A stretch of 28,342 nucleotides of DNA. It comes from Circinella umbellata. Lineage: Eukaryota > Mucoromycota > Mucoromycetes > Mucorales > Lichtheimiaceae. Both the position numbers and the translations under genes were made by a program. Shown piece by piece: positions 1 through 11,249 of the stretch. The stretch is from contig JAIWNF010000142.1 of the NCBI GenBank assembly GCA_025093555.1, positions 1 to 28,342 on the forward strand, written 5' to 3'. Every line of letters begins with the position of its first letter. Positions within the stretch are counted from its first letter, which is position 1. Below the pieces are notes generated by a model. The model was not told the origin of the DNA, did no database searches, and saw only the letters and a list, made by a program, of their open reading frames with translations.

Positions 1-1417
1 ATCTTTTATTTATATAGCTGAATCTAAAAACTTCAAGTAAATTAGGTGGCGGAAGAGAGTTAAGTACAGGGTTCATAAGGGCATTTAGTAAGGAGAGCTA
101 AAGTCGGTAGAGACCTTAGAATACATGAGTATGTAGTACAGCGATAGTGGAAGGAGTACAACAATGTGAGAAGAAACTATCCATATAAAGTCAGTTTTGA
201 ATATCAGCCATAAAATGCACTAACAAAAGAACATGCCCAATATATCTGTTAAAGCTCTCTAGATATTTGCAGACAATATCATAGGTATATATTATATATA
301 TATATAAATATATATATATATAGATAAGCATAAGATAATGATAGTAAAATATATAACAAGGAGGATAAAAAACTGAAATGAAAAATTAATAAAAAATAGC
401 TGTAAAAACAGGGTTAATGTATTATCATAATATATATGATAATAATAAAAGAGACATAGGTATAGACTTAACATAACTTATATAAAAGAATTAGTATAAA
501 GGATGATAGTCTAAGTCATATTATTGAACACATGCTCTCTTGTCTGTACACAAAGAGGGGAGCTGAAAAACTGCAGTGCAGCAGATGTAGTGAAAATGAC
601 TATACATAGATATCAATGAAGATTGAAGAGTAACTATGGGTTGAGTAAGTTTAAAATAGAAAGTAGTAAAGGAACAATATCAGAAATAATAAGAGAGAGA
701 AGTAAAACAAAAGAAATGACGATACTTATGTTTGCTAGTTGTTTTTTGGCTCTATCTCTATTCAGACACTAGCAATGTTTTTTTATTTCAGACACATTCC
801 ATCCAGGGGCAAATAACATCTTGCGCGTCTTTCTCATCTTTATGGGTAGATTCGCAATCCTATTCATACTTTTTTTTGTTACTCTCATTATTTATATTCA
901 TCATGAACAATAAAACTAATGACACATGTTATATTGTATCCAAACAACCTCATGTTGACTGGGTCAGTTCTACCATGGCCTTTCACTTTTAATAATGAAA
1001 ATAATTTTAATAAATACTTTGATGAAGAAGCTTCTTGCCATCCAACTTGGAACAACAAAAAAAGGGACCACAATGAGGAGAAGAAAAAGGTCAACCATGT
1101 TCATCAATATTGACTCATTCCAGGAACAAATGTCAACAAGATTAACATTTTTTAATACCTATAAGTAGTTTCTAATTTACTTATTTTTTTACTGGGGAAT
1201 TTTTTCTAGTTTTTTTTTTTTTATTTCTAACTTGTCTCTTTTCACTATTTATTAGTTAGTAACACAACAACTTTGTCTATCTCCAGGTTCATCTCTCTTT
1301 TAGGATACTGACAAGGTTATAACCTGATTCAAGCTGTATTTTCTAGTATTTTACCTGAGAATCGACATTTTTCTGTTCATCTTAATGAATCACCAACCTT
1401 GCCTACAAGGATTTATA
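1..1417. other. Non-coding AT-rich stretch, no gene supported
   Basis: No convincing gene is seen. A short TA microsatellite lies near 285-322 and poly-T runs occur near 1200-1220. Small ORFs on both strands (for example at 732-1113) overlap each other and show no recognisable domain, so none is called. The sequence runs up to the 7-base target duplication (1411-1417) of the foldback element. Confidence 0.5.
1411..1417. repeat. Target-site duplication, left copy (ATTTATA)
   Basis: Identical to 3214-3220, directly abutting the foldback arms. Confidence 0.75.
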
Positions 1418-3213
1418 CGCATCCACTTATTTCACCCCGGTTGAGTTTGAAATAATTTCAAAGTAGGTGGCTTTTTGAAAAAATGGGGGGTAAAATTTTA
1501 TATGAATGGAGTTCTTATATAAAAAAAAGAAAAATACCCCTTTTTTCATTTTTTTTTATAATCACCAGACATGAATCTAATGAATCAACAGACGACATCA
1601 ACAAAGCCATTAATAATATTACCGAAAAATAAAAAGAGAACTTAGTTCTATACAGCAGATGCTAATGAAAAAAGAAAAAAGACATGGTTAATTAGTAGAT
1701 TAGCAAAAATAATAGAAAAAGTATTTTTTTATTATAAAAGCAATAACATATAACAAAGACGAACTCATCTCAAGACATCTGTTCAACCATCTTGCTCATT
1801 TACTATTCCAAACACGTATAAAAAAATATAGAAAGGTTGGTATAAAAGTTTCGGTGGACTTTAGAAGGACATGAGATTTTTTATATAGTCTTTTTTTTAT
1901 TATGATTATAGTTTTCAACTTATAAATAATAAACTCGCGTTTTTTACTATTACTTTTTTGTTTGTTATATGCCAGCTGGTAGGAGACATTGGTAGTGCCA
2001 TGTTACATTTACTCTATTGACTTATTAAATGGATCTTTAGTATATATAAGAGATAATGGTCGATAAATAGTAAACAAGGAATATGGTGTATCTATGATAT
2101 TTATTATGGGCAATTATTATTAATATAATAACTGGTGTTATTTTTTTTATTCTTATGTATATGCATTATTACCCTGTATGTCATTATCACGAACATGGAT
2201 ACTATTTCATTATATTGACCATCAACACCATCAATTATATTTTACTATTATGATCCAACATAACGATTAACACAACCAGTTATTTTTTTTTTGTCATCCA
2301 ACAAAAGGAATAATACAACCAGTTGTTTTTTTATTATCATCCAACGTAATAATGAACACAACCACTTATTTTTTTTATTATCATCCAACATAATGATCAG
2401 CACCGTTAATTGTTTTTTTTATTATCATCCAACATAACAATTAACACGATCATATTTTTTTTATTATCATCCAACATAACGATTAACACGATCAATTTTT
2501 TTTTATTATTCAACATAATGATCAGCACGATCAGTTTTTTTTATTATCATTCAACATAACGATTAATATATACCATCAGTTATTTTTTATTATTATTGTA
2601 GTATTCAATAGACGATTGAAGTGATGTAGTAGTGGATCAAATATTTTGTTAAGAGTACTTATATAGAAAAGTAAAAAAGTAATAGTAAAAAACGCGAGTT
2701 TATTATTTATAAGTTGAAAACTATAATAATAATAAAAAAACTATATAAAAGGTCCCATCTTCTTCTAAAGTCCACCGAAACTTTTATACCAACCTTTCTA
2801 TCCTTCTTTATACGTGTTTAGAATAGTAAATGAACAAGATGGTTGAACAGATGTCTTGAGATGAGTTCGTCTTTGTTATATATTATTGCTTTTATAATAA
2901 AAAAAATACTTTTTCTATTATTTTTGCCAATCTACTAATTAACCATGTCTTTTTTCTTTTTTCATTAGCATCTGCTGTATAGAACTAAATTCTCTTTTTA
3001 TTTTTCGGTAATATTATTAATGGCTTTGTTGATGTCGTCTGTTGATTCATTAGATTCGTGTCTGATGATTATAAAAAAAAATGAAAAAAGGGGTATTTTT
3101 CTTTTTTTTATATAAGAACTCCATTCATATAAAATTTTACTCCCCATTTTTTTCAAAAAGCCACCTACTCTGAAATTATTTCAAACTCAACCGGGGTGAA
3201 ATAAGTGGATGCG
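1418..3213. mobile_element. Foldback-type non-autonomous DNA element with about 540-bp inverted arms
   Basis: The arm at 1418-1959 is the reverse complement of 2673-3213 with only scattered mismatches (for example a G-run near 1485 and the TAT/CCT difference near 1828). The outer ends read CGCATCCACTTATTTC on both sides. The 7 bases before the left end (1411-1417) and after the right end (3214-3220) are both ATTTATA, which fits a target-site duplication. The roughly 710-base centre carries tandem repeats and no ORF, so the element has no transposase of its own. Ends plus duplication point to a cut-and-paste element moved by another element's transposase; a 7-base duplication does not settle the superfamily. 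Confidence 0.85.
2215..2600. repeat. Degenerate tandem array, unit about 55 bp, in the foldback loop
   Basis: About seven to eight units share the core ATCATCCAACATAACGATTA followed by ACACGATCA and a T-rich stretch. Units differ by single substitutions and by T-run length. The array lies between the two inverted arms and would form the loop of a folded transcript or strand. Confidence 0.8.
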
Positions 3214-3220
3214 ATTTATA
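3214..3220. repeat. Target-site duplication, right copy (ATTTATA)
   Basis: Identical to 1411-1417, directly abutting the end of the right inverted arm. Confidence 0.75.
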
Positions 3221-4473
3221 CTGACATTAACTCCTTGAAAATCTTATCTCGTTCTATTCCTACTCTCAGCACTATCTCATTGTACATTTGATCATTCTTG
3301 TTAGACGCGCTCCACTAAAAGCAAGATCTCTCCTATGTAATTGATGATACTACTAGTGACATTGGCAATATTCCAAATACTCTATTGCACGTTTTGGCGC
3401 TTCCTTCAGTTAAAATGTAATTTGTTTTTTATTCCAGTGTGTGTGTTTTTTGATATTGGGGTACTATTAGCTAACTTACATTATAGGTCCATATTCTTTT
3501 TCTTGCTTTGTACCATAGAGACTGTTTTTTACATCTTATTCTATATGAGATACTAGAAAAATTTGTTGACTGTGTCTTGCATCCTGTTCTCTGCTGTGAA
3601 TCTTCTACCACCTATTTTTCAAAACTTTGGTGTCTCATAAAACTGAAGCAGCCGGGCAACTAAAAAAATCATCAAGTTTTCTTTCAAGGAAGATTCATGG
3701 ATGCATAGTATTTACAAGAATTGGTTGATCCCATGCGGAATATCATTGGTGAATCAGTCGGTGTTGCACTATCATCTTATACTGACTCATGTTTGTTACT
3801 AGTGGTATTGAACTTAACAGTAACTTTATTTTTAATGAAGAGACTTTCGATTTATCATTAATTCTACGTGACTTAGATTGTTCTCTTATTGATCTTCAAA
3901 ACTGACATTGATATTCGATTTGAATACTATCTTAGTTCTTCTCCAATGAGATTTACTTCTTGTTGTTGTATTTTGACGGATTTGCCCTTTTTCTTTGCAG
4001 TTTGTATTAATACAATGCAATATACAGCGAACAGAGTTGAATTCCTTAGTGAATTCTTCCAATTGAGCTGGAGTGAGCAAAGTTGCATTATTGGTTGCTG
4101 TTCTGGTGGGTGGCATTGTTAAAGCAGCTAGAGTACTACCAAAAGTTGTTGTTTTAGACGTTTTGAAAATGTTGCGGTTCTTTTTTGTTACTAGGCTGGT
4201 TGGTAGTCATACTGGAATTTTTGAAATTCAAGAATGTTGACATTTATTGAGAATCACTGGAACTAGATCTCCTAATGTTGAAATGATGCTAAAACTTTGA
4301 TGGATGTCGGCCAATTGATGAGTTGTTCTCGGTGTAGACGGTACGTTAGAATGTACTAAAGGTTGTTTGTTGGTGTATTGGTTGAGACAATATAATAGAA
4401 GTTATTTTTTAAGGGGTAAAAGTTTTACCGTACTAAAAAGTGTACGATTCGGGGAAGAGAAGCAGAAACTATT
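3221..4473. other. Decayed non-coding DNA
   Basis: No gene can be supported. A 76-codon minus-strand ORF at 3886-4116 has a coding-like start (residues TLLTPAQLEEFTKEFN) but the neighbouring frames are broken by stops, and the plus strand is open over the same bases. It may be a scrap of a mobile-element protein; I do not recognise the family. Confidence 0.4.
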
Positions 4474-4523
4474 AGTAATAGTAAAAAACGCGAGTTTATT
4501 ATTTATAAGTTGAAAACTATAAT
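4474..4523. repeat. Isolated 50-bp copy of the foldback element's inner arm
   Basis: These 50 bases match 2679-2728 in the same orientation without a visible mismatch, and match the reverse complement of the inner end of the left arm except at one or two places. Homology stops abruptly on both sides, and there are no element ends here. Confidence 0.85.
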
Positions 4524-5274
4524 CTGGCTGATATTGCTATAAAGTCAAATGTATCAAGAAGAGCTGTTTGTCGAGTTTTAGTTGAATGGAATGAAATTGG
4601 CTGGGCCTTTCATCTTCTGGAAAGCCACTTGTGGATTAATGGTTACAATGCTAATGAAGAAATCTATATTAGTTTAAATTGTCTATTACACCTTTTATAA
4701 GCTTGTATTAAATGTCCCTACTTGATTTATATTTATACACCTTTTTTTAAACAACTTTTGCATTAAAACCAACTTTCATAATAATATATAAGTAAAAGCT
4801 AATAGCAGTTTCGCAAAAAAAAAAACCACTTTTTAATATTCTCTTCTTGATACATCTTGTGAATTGGATATAAAAAACATGATGTGATTAGAATATTAAC
4901 AGCAAACAATCCTATGTTTGATTCAGCTGCCTTTAAAAAAATTGCTGTCCAGTCTAGTATAATCATAAAAAGTATAAAAGCAAGCACCTCTCTACTTCAA
5001 CTATACTCCCGTTTTTATTCACATTTTCAATTTATTATTATTATGTCATAAATTCAAAATTTACACATTATATCTAACAAGTATCAAGACTCTCCCAGTG
5101 AGATAGGATCTTCTCCGGCATTGATGAGATACACAAAGAATATGGGACAGGTATATACTGTAACAAAGGTTGGCTAGTGTATCATTTATTTTTTATTAAT
5201 TGTATATTCAATAATACAGGACAATATCTTTTCATTGATAATGGTCTCTTCCACCATCCACATCAGCTGTTACC
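4524..5274. other. Non-coding, possibly containing decayed 5' part of the Tc1-like gene
   Basis: No complete gene is seen. Just before the transposase fragment, 5095-5175 reads like coding sequence broken by stops, and a splice-acceptor-like TAATACAG lies at about 5211-5218. The helix-turn-helix half expected of a Tc1/IS630-type transposase is not readable as an intact frame. Confidence 0.35.
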
Positions 5275-5813
5275 ATGTCCGAGTCTGGTAATATTGACTA
5301 CTACAAGAGTGTATTCATTGATGAAGCTTGTCTTACTTTCTATCGCTCCAAATGCCATAGTATTAACATCACAATTTTTGGTGCTCTCACTGGTGATGGT
5401 GTTGTTAATCTGAGTTTTATAAGACCACAAAAGAAATCTAAGTTTCGCGGTAGTGATTTTATTGAATTTTTGGAGGCACTATTAAAGGCTCTCAAGGAAA
5501 ATGGAATGACCGGAAGATATTTGGTAATGGAGAATGCATTCATCCATAGAACACAAAAGGTTAAGGATATTGTTGACAAAGAGGGCTTTCTATACACTAC
5601 CTTCCCTATCATTCATCCTTCTTAAACCCCATAGAAGGACTCTGGTCCAAGCTGAAAGCCGATGTGAAGCGCAACTTCAAGAAATCGGAAGATACTTTAT
5701 TACCAATAATAATTAACTGTGCTAATCAAGTCACTGCTCAAGATTGCCAGGATTGGATCAGACACTCTCTTTCATTTGTCCCTCACTGTATCAATGGAGA
5801 GAAGATGCTGTAG
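5275..5813 (+). pseudogene. Tc1/mariner (IS630-type) transposase, catalytic half, broken
   Basis: Fragment of a DDE transposase, which would cut element ends and rejoin them at TA targets. The frame from 5275 reads SGNIDYYKSVFIDEACL, holding the first catalytic Asp (FIDEA). It continues through VNITIFG-like strands to YLVMENAFIH, where the second catalytic Asp of the usual MDNA motif is Glu. That frame stops at 5623. The third motif, NPIEGLW with its acidic residue, continues one frame over (about 5624-5813) to the end GEKML and a TAG stop. So there is one frameshift near 5610-5625, one catalytic substitution, and a missing or unreadable N-terminal helix-turn-helix half. It resembles the minus-strand copy at 14341-15400 along its length. 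Non-functional. Confidence 0.85.
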
Positions 5814-5924
5814 TTTTTTTTTTCATATTTAAATGTTTTTTTTTAATAATAAATTATAAAATTTACAACATAAAATAGCACGAAAACATATTTTTAAGAA
5901 GGAACGAAAATTACAAATAACAGT

Positions 5925-6112
5925 TCCTAGCTGCCATGAAATTTGTAATTCTGCCAGCAACCTAAAATTACAGGCATCATCATAATTTTCACCTCCTGCC
6001 AATCATGAAAATTACACCATTAATCAAAAAAGACCCCCAACGCCAAAATGAAAAAAAGACCCTGCCATCATGGGAAAAAAAGCCCCGCCAATCATTAGGA
6101 AAAATCCTGTAT
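5925..6112. repeat. Degenerate short repeats, CTGCCATCATGAAAATTAC-like
   Basis: About six spaced copies of a 20-30-base unit, built on GCCA(ATC)ATGAAAA followed by TTAC or GACC. They start near 5931, 5953, 5997, 6040, 6063 and 6087. They lie just downstream of the broken Tc1-like gene and may be the subterminal region of an element; no matching left end was found. Confidence 0.55.
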
Positions 6113-6131
6113 TAGTGAAAAATGTATTACA

Positions 6132-6422
6132 ATGAGTGCCCAAGACTTGTATTTGGATATTTTGACTGTGTATCCTAATACAATAGGTACACTCACACTA
6201 GCACAAGTTTACTACTGGTGGAATAAATCATTCGAAAGCCAATATAAACTTCACAGAAATCAGTTTACCTCTACTGAAATGCATTTAGATAGAGCAGCAG
6301 CTCGAGGTGTTGATAAAGAGAAAAACAAACAGCTGACAATTACAATAACAAATGCTGAGAACTGGAAAGATTGCACATTGAGATCCTATGCACACCTGAG
6401 GGATCAACAGCTGATATCCTAA
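6132..6422 (+). CDS. Unplaced 96-residue ORF, probable fragment of a mobile-element protein
   Basis: The ORF starts at ATG 6132 and ends with TAA at 6420. Residues LTLAQVYYWWNKSF followed by a long charged stretch (LHRNQFTSTEMHLDRAAARG) look like genuine protein rather than translated AT-rich noise. They faintly recall the segment ahead of the catalytic domain in MULE-type transposases, but this is a weak resemblance and I do not assign a family. There is no continuation in the downstream frames. It is bracketed by repeats and the Ginger element. Confidence 0.4.
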   Translation: MSAQDLYLDILTVYPNTIGTLTLAQVYYWWNKSFESQYKLHRNQFTSTEMHLDRAAARGVDKEKNKQLTITITNAENWKDCTLRSYAHLRDQQLIS

Positions 6423-6709
6423 TAGCAGCCGAAAAATCAATAGAACCTCAATAGGGTATCACAATTGTAAAACCCTCTTTTTTTTTTTTGCAGTGTTCAG
6501 TTGTATAAAAATTCTTTATTCCCAGTTTCTTTTATGGCTTTAAAGCAATTTTATATTCATTTAGCTAATTAGCACTTTATTTGGCAGTAGAAAATTTCAG
6601 CTGTAGCAACTACTACTCCCCAATATGGCGAATTTCATTGTTAGACTATATACAGTAGAAGCTGTAACTAGCTGTAAAATTGAAACTGTTGATATCAGTT
6701 TTGAAAGTT
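6423..6709. other. Short non-coding spacer before the Ginger element
   Basis: AT-rich, with a T run at about 6478-6490. No gene or structured repeat seen. Confidence 0.5.
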
Positions 6710-6714
6710 AAAGC
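6710..6714. repeat. Ginger target-site duplication, left (AAAGC)
   Basis: Same five bases as 12852-12856, abutting TGTTACCG. Confidence 0.85.
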
Positions 6715-6952
6715 TGTTACCGTTTGAAGTCCAATTCCGCCCAACTTTAAATTGGGCGACCAAAAATTTCGTCCAACTTCCAATTGGACTTTGGACCGCC
6801 CAACTCCCAATCAATAATAAATTTATTATTTTATGCAAAAGCAATAATGATTATACTATATTTAATATAAAAAAATGAATAATTTCTCTTCTATTTACAA
6901 CCTAAGTTTCATCTATTTAACTTTATTTAATGGGTGTTAATTTTAAGTTATA
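6715..6952. repeat. Ginger terminal inverted repeat, left
   Basis: Reverse complement of 12611-12851 with scattered substitutions. Begins TGTTACCGTTTGAAGTCC. Contains the palindromic GCCCAACTTTAAATTGGGC near the tip, a likely transposase-binding or fold-back structure. Confidence 0.9.
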
Positions 6953-7099
6953 TATATGTATATATATGTAATTTATCATTCTAAGTATAAATTAGTAATA
7001 TACGGCAAATAATTTCGTATGAGAAAAATAAACAGCATACATAATGAAAGAAAAAAAATAAGAGAATAATGAAATATATATTATAAAGATTATTAAAAG

Positions 7100-10000
7100 C
7101 TAGTTTTCTTGTCTTCTGCTCCATTCGGCATGCATGTTGTTACATTTGCGAAAACGATGGCAACTCTTTGTACATGGAAGATTGTTCTTCTTGCACTTGC
7201 ACCGGTTGTTTTCGCATCCTGTTGTACATCCACATGTTGGACGATATGCTGACTGAGATTTTCCTATCGCTTCCTCTGCTGCTCTTTTCATGGTGATATA
7301 ACATCTTGTTGGGACAGATGCAAAAATATCCAACGTATTCAGTTCAGGAAAGTTCAAATCGCGAATATCAAGAAGTTCACTCCATCTATGGGTCATATGT
7401 AGTACACCTGCCTTACACTGAAGACGATATATAACATTTCGTGGATTAATTGGAACGTCACACCGGTCGATCTCGTCTTCAGGTACATGTACATTTCTCA
7501 CCAAACACGGTATGTAAAAAGGGTCGTGTTTTCGGCGAGTCCTATCATCTACTTGAATTCCAACCTGATCTCCCTGCTTGTACAAGACTGGGGTACCATA
7601 TTTTTTTTCTTGACTAAAGAAGAACAATATGTTAGAAGTAAAATATACCATTTTAGTTTTATTATAGATAATTGACCTTTATAATATTGATTTCAAATAT
7701 GACATAACTTACACAGCTTTTATCCTTTTAGCACTTTTATTAAAATGTTTTGTAACATTTCTGCGTACTCGTTTATGTTGCTGTAACCGATCATCTGGTG
7801 CTTCGTCGTAAGATGAATTAGAGCTACTGCTGTCATTAGGTTGTAAAAAAAATTAGGTGTACCATCAGATCCTATAGTAAAAAAGAGCACAAAAGTAAGA
7901 ATATTAAAGTGAATTTGAATATATTATCGTCAATTACGCCTATAACATATTATGAAAAATAAATAATAAAGTTTGACACGCACTAGTTCTTGTTATTTGC
8001 ATGACATCTTGTACATTATGTAAAGGTTCTTTTCCTTTGTAAATAAGTAAATGTATTAACATTATATATTGACTGATAATCTTTTGATATCAAATACAAA
8101 ATATAATAAGATTGAAATAATATAAAGTTACCTTTTGCTCTACCCTTGCTGGTTCTCACACGTCTGTTTGCTATAATATTTATCGAGAAGTAAGTATGCA
8201 ATAAAAAATTACATTAGATAAAAGTACAAAATTACCTCTTTTTGATTTGTTATCAGTACTTAATAAGCTTCTTTGAGCAGGTGTGCCATAAAGTCCGGCT
8301 TTATTTTTATTAGAAAAAAAAATGTTATGTACATTAGCTTTGTGCAAAACGCATATAGTATTGAGCATTTATTTTCAACTAAAAGAAACCAAATACCATC
8401 ATTGTCTTCTGACTGGCAAGCAATATTTGAATAATATGATGAAGAAGGAGAAGCTATAGATGGGAATGGATTATCTAATAAGAATATTTTTTAGAATCTC
8501 GTATATTTTAGAAGCGATATGTGTAATAGACAATGTAAAAAAAAGCACTTGTTATTACGTACTGGAAGAACTAGGAATGCTGTAGGTAGGAATTAAACAA
8601 CGAGGAGTTATAGTTTGTTGTGCTAATGGATAAAAGTGTTATATTTAAGTATACGTATATATTTTATGCTTAGGTATATTAATAAAAGAAAAAGATTTAT
8701 GTATGATACCCTTTTTTGAAGATTCAGTATTTATATTTTTTGTCTGAAGAGTAGAATGAATAATGAAGGGATTTCCTACCATTTTCAGTTTATTATACTA
8801 TGAGTATACATTCTTAACATTTGCTATTTATATGACAAAAGTATTAAAAGAAAGCTTACTTTTACGGCGACTTAGATCTGGACCTTGTAAAGGCATATCT
8901 TCGCTTTCTGAACTTGACGAGCTACTGTTTTTACTTATAGAGATATTGGGTTTGGCTGGCGGGTTGGGATTATTGTGCTCTTGACGTCTTTCTTCACCAG
9001 GAGTAGTACTCTTTTGTGAGTAAATATCTAAATAAAGAGTATAAAAAAAACAATGTCAGATCCTTCCTCAGCTATATGTATATATATATATATATATACA
9101 CATACATAGTATAAAATAGACTTATTACTAACCTGAATTCAGCTCATTAACATCAGTATCATAATTACTATTCGCATTATATAAACTTGGGGCATCATGC
9201 TCGACGCTTTCACTGCCGTAGTAGAAGCTGTCATCATAGCCGTTGCTGCTAGAGTCACTACTTCGTTGTGCCTCACTGCTGCTACTACTAATGACACTAC
9301 TACTGCTGCTGCTACGGTTACTACTACTCATAAGACTGCTGTTACTTCTGCTACTACGATTTCGACTACTACTACTCATAAGACTGCTGTTACTTCCGCT
9401 ACTACGATTTCGACTACTACTACTACTTCTGCTGCTATGATGACTATTACTGCTATTGTTGTCACGAGCAGATTGGTAATCACTGCTAGCTTCGCTTATG
9501 TGTTGAACATTACTATTGTTGTTATAGCTGTTGACATTTATCTAAATATTATTAGTATAATAACTACTAGTGGCAGAGCTACCATCAACCTGGGGAATAG
9601 TATCATCACTATGATTGGAATTATCATTAGATAGTGAATTGCGAATATCGACAGGAAGATCATTTATGTTGACAACTCGCTGACCCGGAAAGGCTTGCCG
9701 GAGGTACTCGGAAAACAAAGGAAATATATGTGGGTCCTGACCATACACAGCCTTATATGGAGAGCAGTTGATACCTTCTGCTATAGTTGTGTTCATATTA
9801 TATACTACAATATCAAGACCTTTAATCCAATCATCAGTATTATTTTCAGCACACCATCTACTGAGCTTGTTAGATAATGTAGCATTTCCACGTTCAACAA
9901 GACCTATATAATAAAACATGGTATAGAGCATCAATTGGATCTGATTAAATTTATTTTAAAATTTATCAATACGTATATCAATTATGATACCTTGACTTTG

Positions 10001-11249
10001 GGGATGCCTTGGCCGACCATGAACCAATACCATACCTGGCCATTGCTGAGCCAATTCGTCCTATACATAATTACGTATTATACAAGCAAAATATAAACAT
10101 TAGTTATTAATAATAAAAAACAACGATAGTATATTTTTTATTTTCAGCTCATGTACTTACAACAAGAGAATTAACAAATTCGCCACCATTATCGGATTGC
10201 AGCATTAATGGCGCTGATGCCATATAAAACACTTTATGAAGATTTTTGACTACAAGAGATGGTAGCTTGCTACGTAAAGGGAATGCCCACGACCACTTTG
10301 TGAAATGATCTTTTATATGCAAAATATATCTCATATGGGAGTTAGTATGGTCATCTTCACTACTACTACTTGAGTCATCTTCGTCACGAGTACGAGGGAC
10401 AGGATGAGGTTGGTAGTCAATAAGATCCATCTTAAAGTACAGTAAAAGAAGAATAAGTTAAAAGCACAACTTCAAATATCCTAATGACAATATAAAAAAT
10501 GATATCACATGTTATATGGCATAAAAACTAACTATCATTGGTACCTGAAGTCGTTTCATAAAGGCATCTGATTTGATTGCCTTGCCCACTGTTGTGGTTG
10601 TCTTTTTGGAGCGACGAAGTACGCAGATTGAACATTTGGCAAGAACCATTTCTATAAGTGCTTTTGGAATAAATGAATAGCGTTCTTGACACTGCATGCC
10701 AAGAACAAATTCTGTTAGAAGGAAATAAAAAGAATAACATCAAGTTCAAATCACATTTGCAAAGATATAATAAATAATATTTAAAATAACCTTTTTGAAA
10801 GTAGGATCATGTGCCCCATGATCACAACGAATATGACCATCAACAATGTAACTGTATAGCTTCTCCTTAATGGCTACTGGCTTTCCAATTTGTCGATCTA
10901 ATCCTTCACGTTTACATAAAATGTCTCGCTCACCAGCTCCAGTGGAAAGTGCAAACTTGCTCTTAGCCCAGAAGCGAAAGTTGGCATCGCGAATTTCATT
11001 TTGACCCTTTGTATACATAGTTACAGATTTGTATATAAATATATTGCTTTTCTTATTGTACGTATTATAGCACAATGATGTATAAAAAAAATAAAACATA
11101 ATAGCTACCTTATGAACTTTGACAGCATCGTTATAAATTTCTTGTGAAATCAAAACTTTTTCTTGATGCTTATGTTTGGTTACGAAATTAGCGACAACAT
11201 TGTTGAAAGCTTCAATTGTAAGCCAGGAAACGTCTTGAGTAGATGCCAT
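7100..11249 (-). CDS. Ginger integrase-like DDE transposase, about 14 exons, roughly 900 residues
   Basis: Predicted transposase of the surrounding element, related to retroviral-type (rve) integrases. Exons read from GT-AG borders that keep phase: 11249-11109, 11006-10791, 10691-10545, 10430-10161, 10060-9991, 9903-9590, 9541-9133, 9027-8860, 8775-8710, 8622-8563, 8474-8397, 8298-8236, 8170-8132, 7871-7713, 7613-7100. Exons 2-3 form an H2C2 zinc finger (GHIRCDHGAH, then KCSIC). The catalytic triad is D in MDLIDY (start of exon 4), D in LQSDNGGEF, and E in LVERGN reached across two introns, spacing D-36-E. Then comes a long Ser/Asn-rich linker with 16-residue repeats, and a C-terminal Cys-rich tail (GCTTGCENNRCKCKKNN) as in Ginger/KRBA2-like proteins. 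Oddities: an in-frame TAG at 9542-9544 is removed only if the 48-base intron 9589-9542 is spliced, and an 8-T run at about 7845-7852 puts exon 7871-7713 out of frame. A TATA-like stretch lies about 50 bases upstream of the ATG. Domains are certain; exact small exons are inferred. Confidence 0.88.
9265..9440 (-). repeat. 48-bp tandem repeats coding a Ser/Asn/Arg-rich linker in the Ginger protein
   Basis: Roughly three units, the last partial, of a 16-residue repeat (SSSSRNRSSGSNSSLM and variants) encoded by about 48-base units, e.g. the two copies of ATAAGACTGCTGTTACTTC near 9329 and 9377 on the plus strand. The repeat sits between the integrase domain and the Cys-rich tail. Confidence 0.8.

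Noticed and set aside
2215..2600. Regular repeats with variable stretches, superficially CRISPR-like
   Set aside because: Units are tandem and degenerate with T-rich joins rather than unique spacers, they lie in the loop of a eukaryotic foldback element, and no cas genes exist.
3341..3556. 71-codon hydrophobic plus-strand ORF
   Set aside because: AT-rich sequence easily gives Phe/Leu/Ile-rich frames; no start context, neighbour or motif supports a membrane protein.
7487..8984. Short ORFs on both strands across 7.5-9.0 kb
   Set aside because: They are shadows, introns or read-through of the small Ginger exons.
9197..9634. 145-codon plus-strand ORF rich in Thr and Ala
   Set aside because: It is the antisense shadow of the Ser/Asn repeat exon of the minus-strand Ginger gene.
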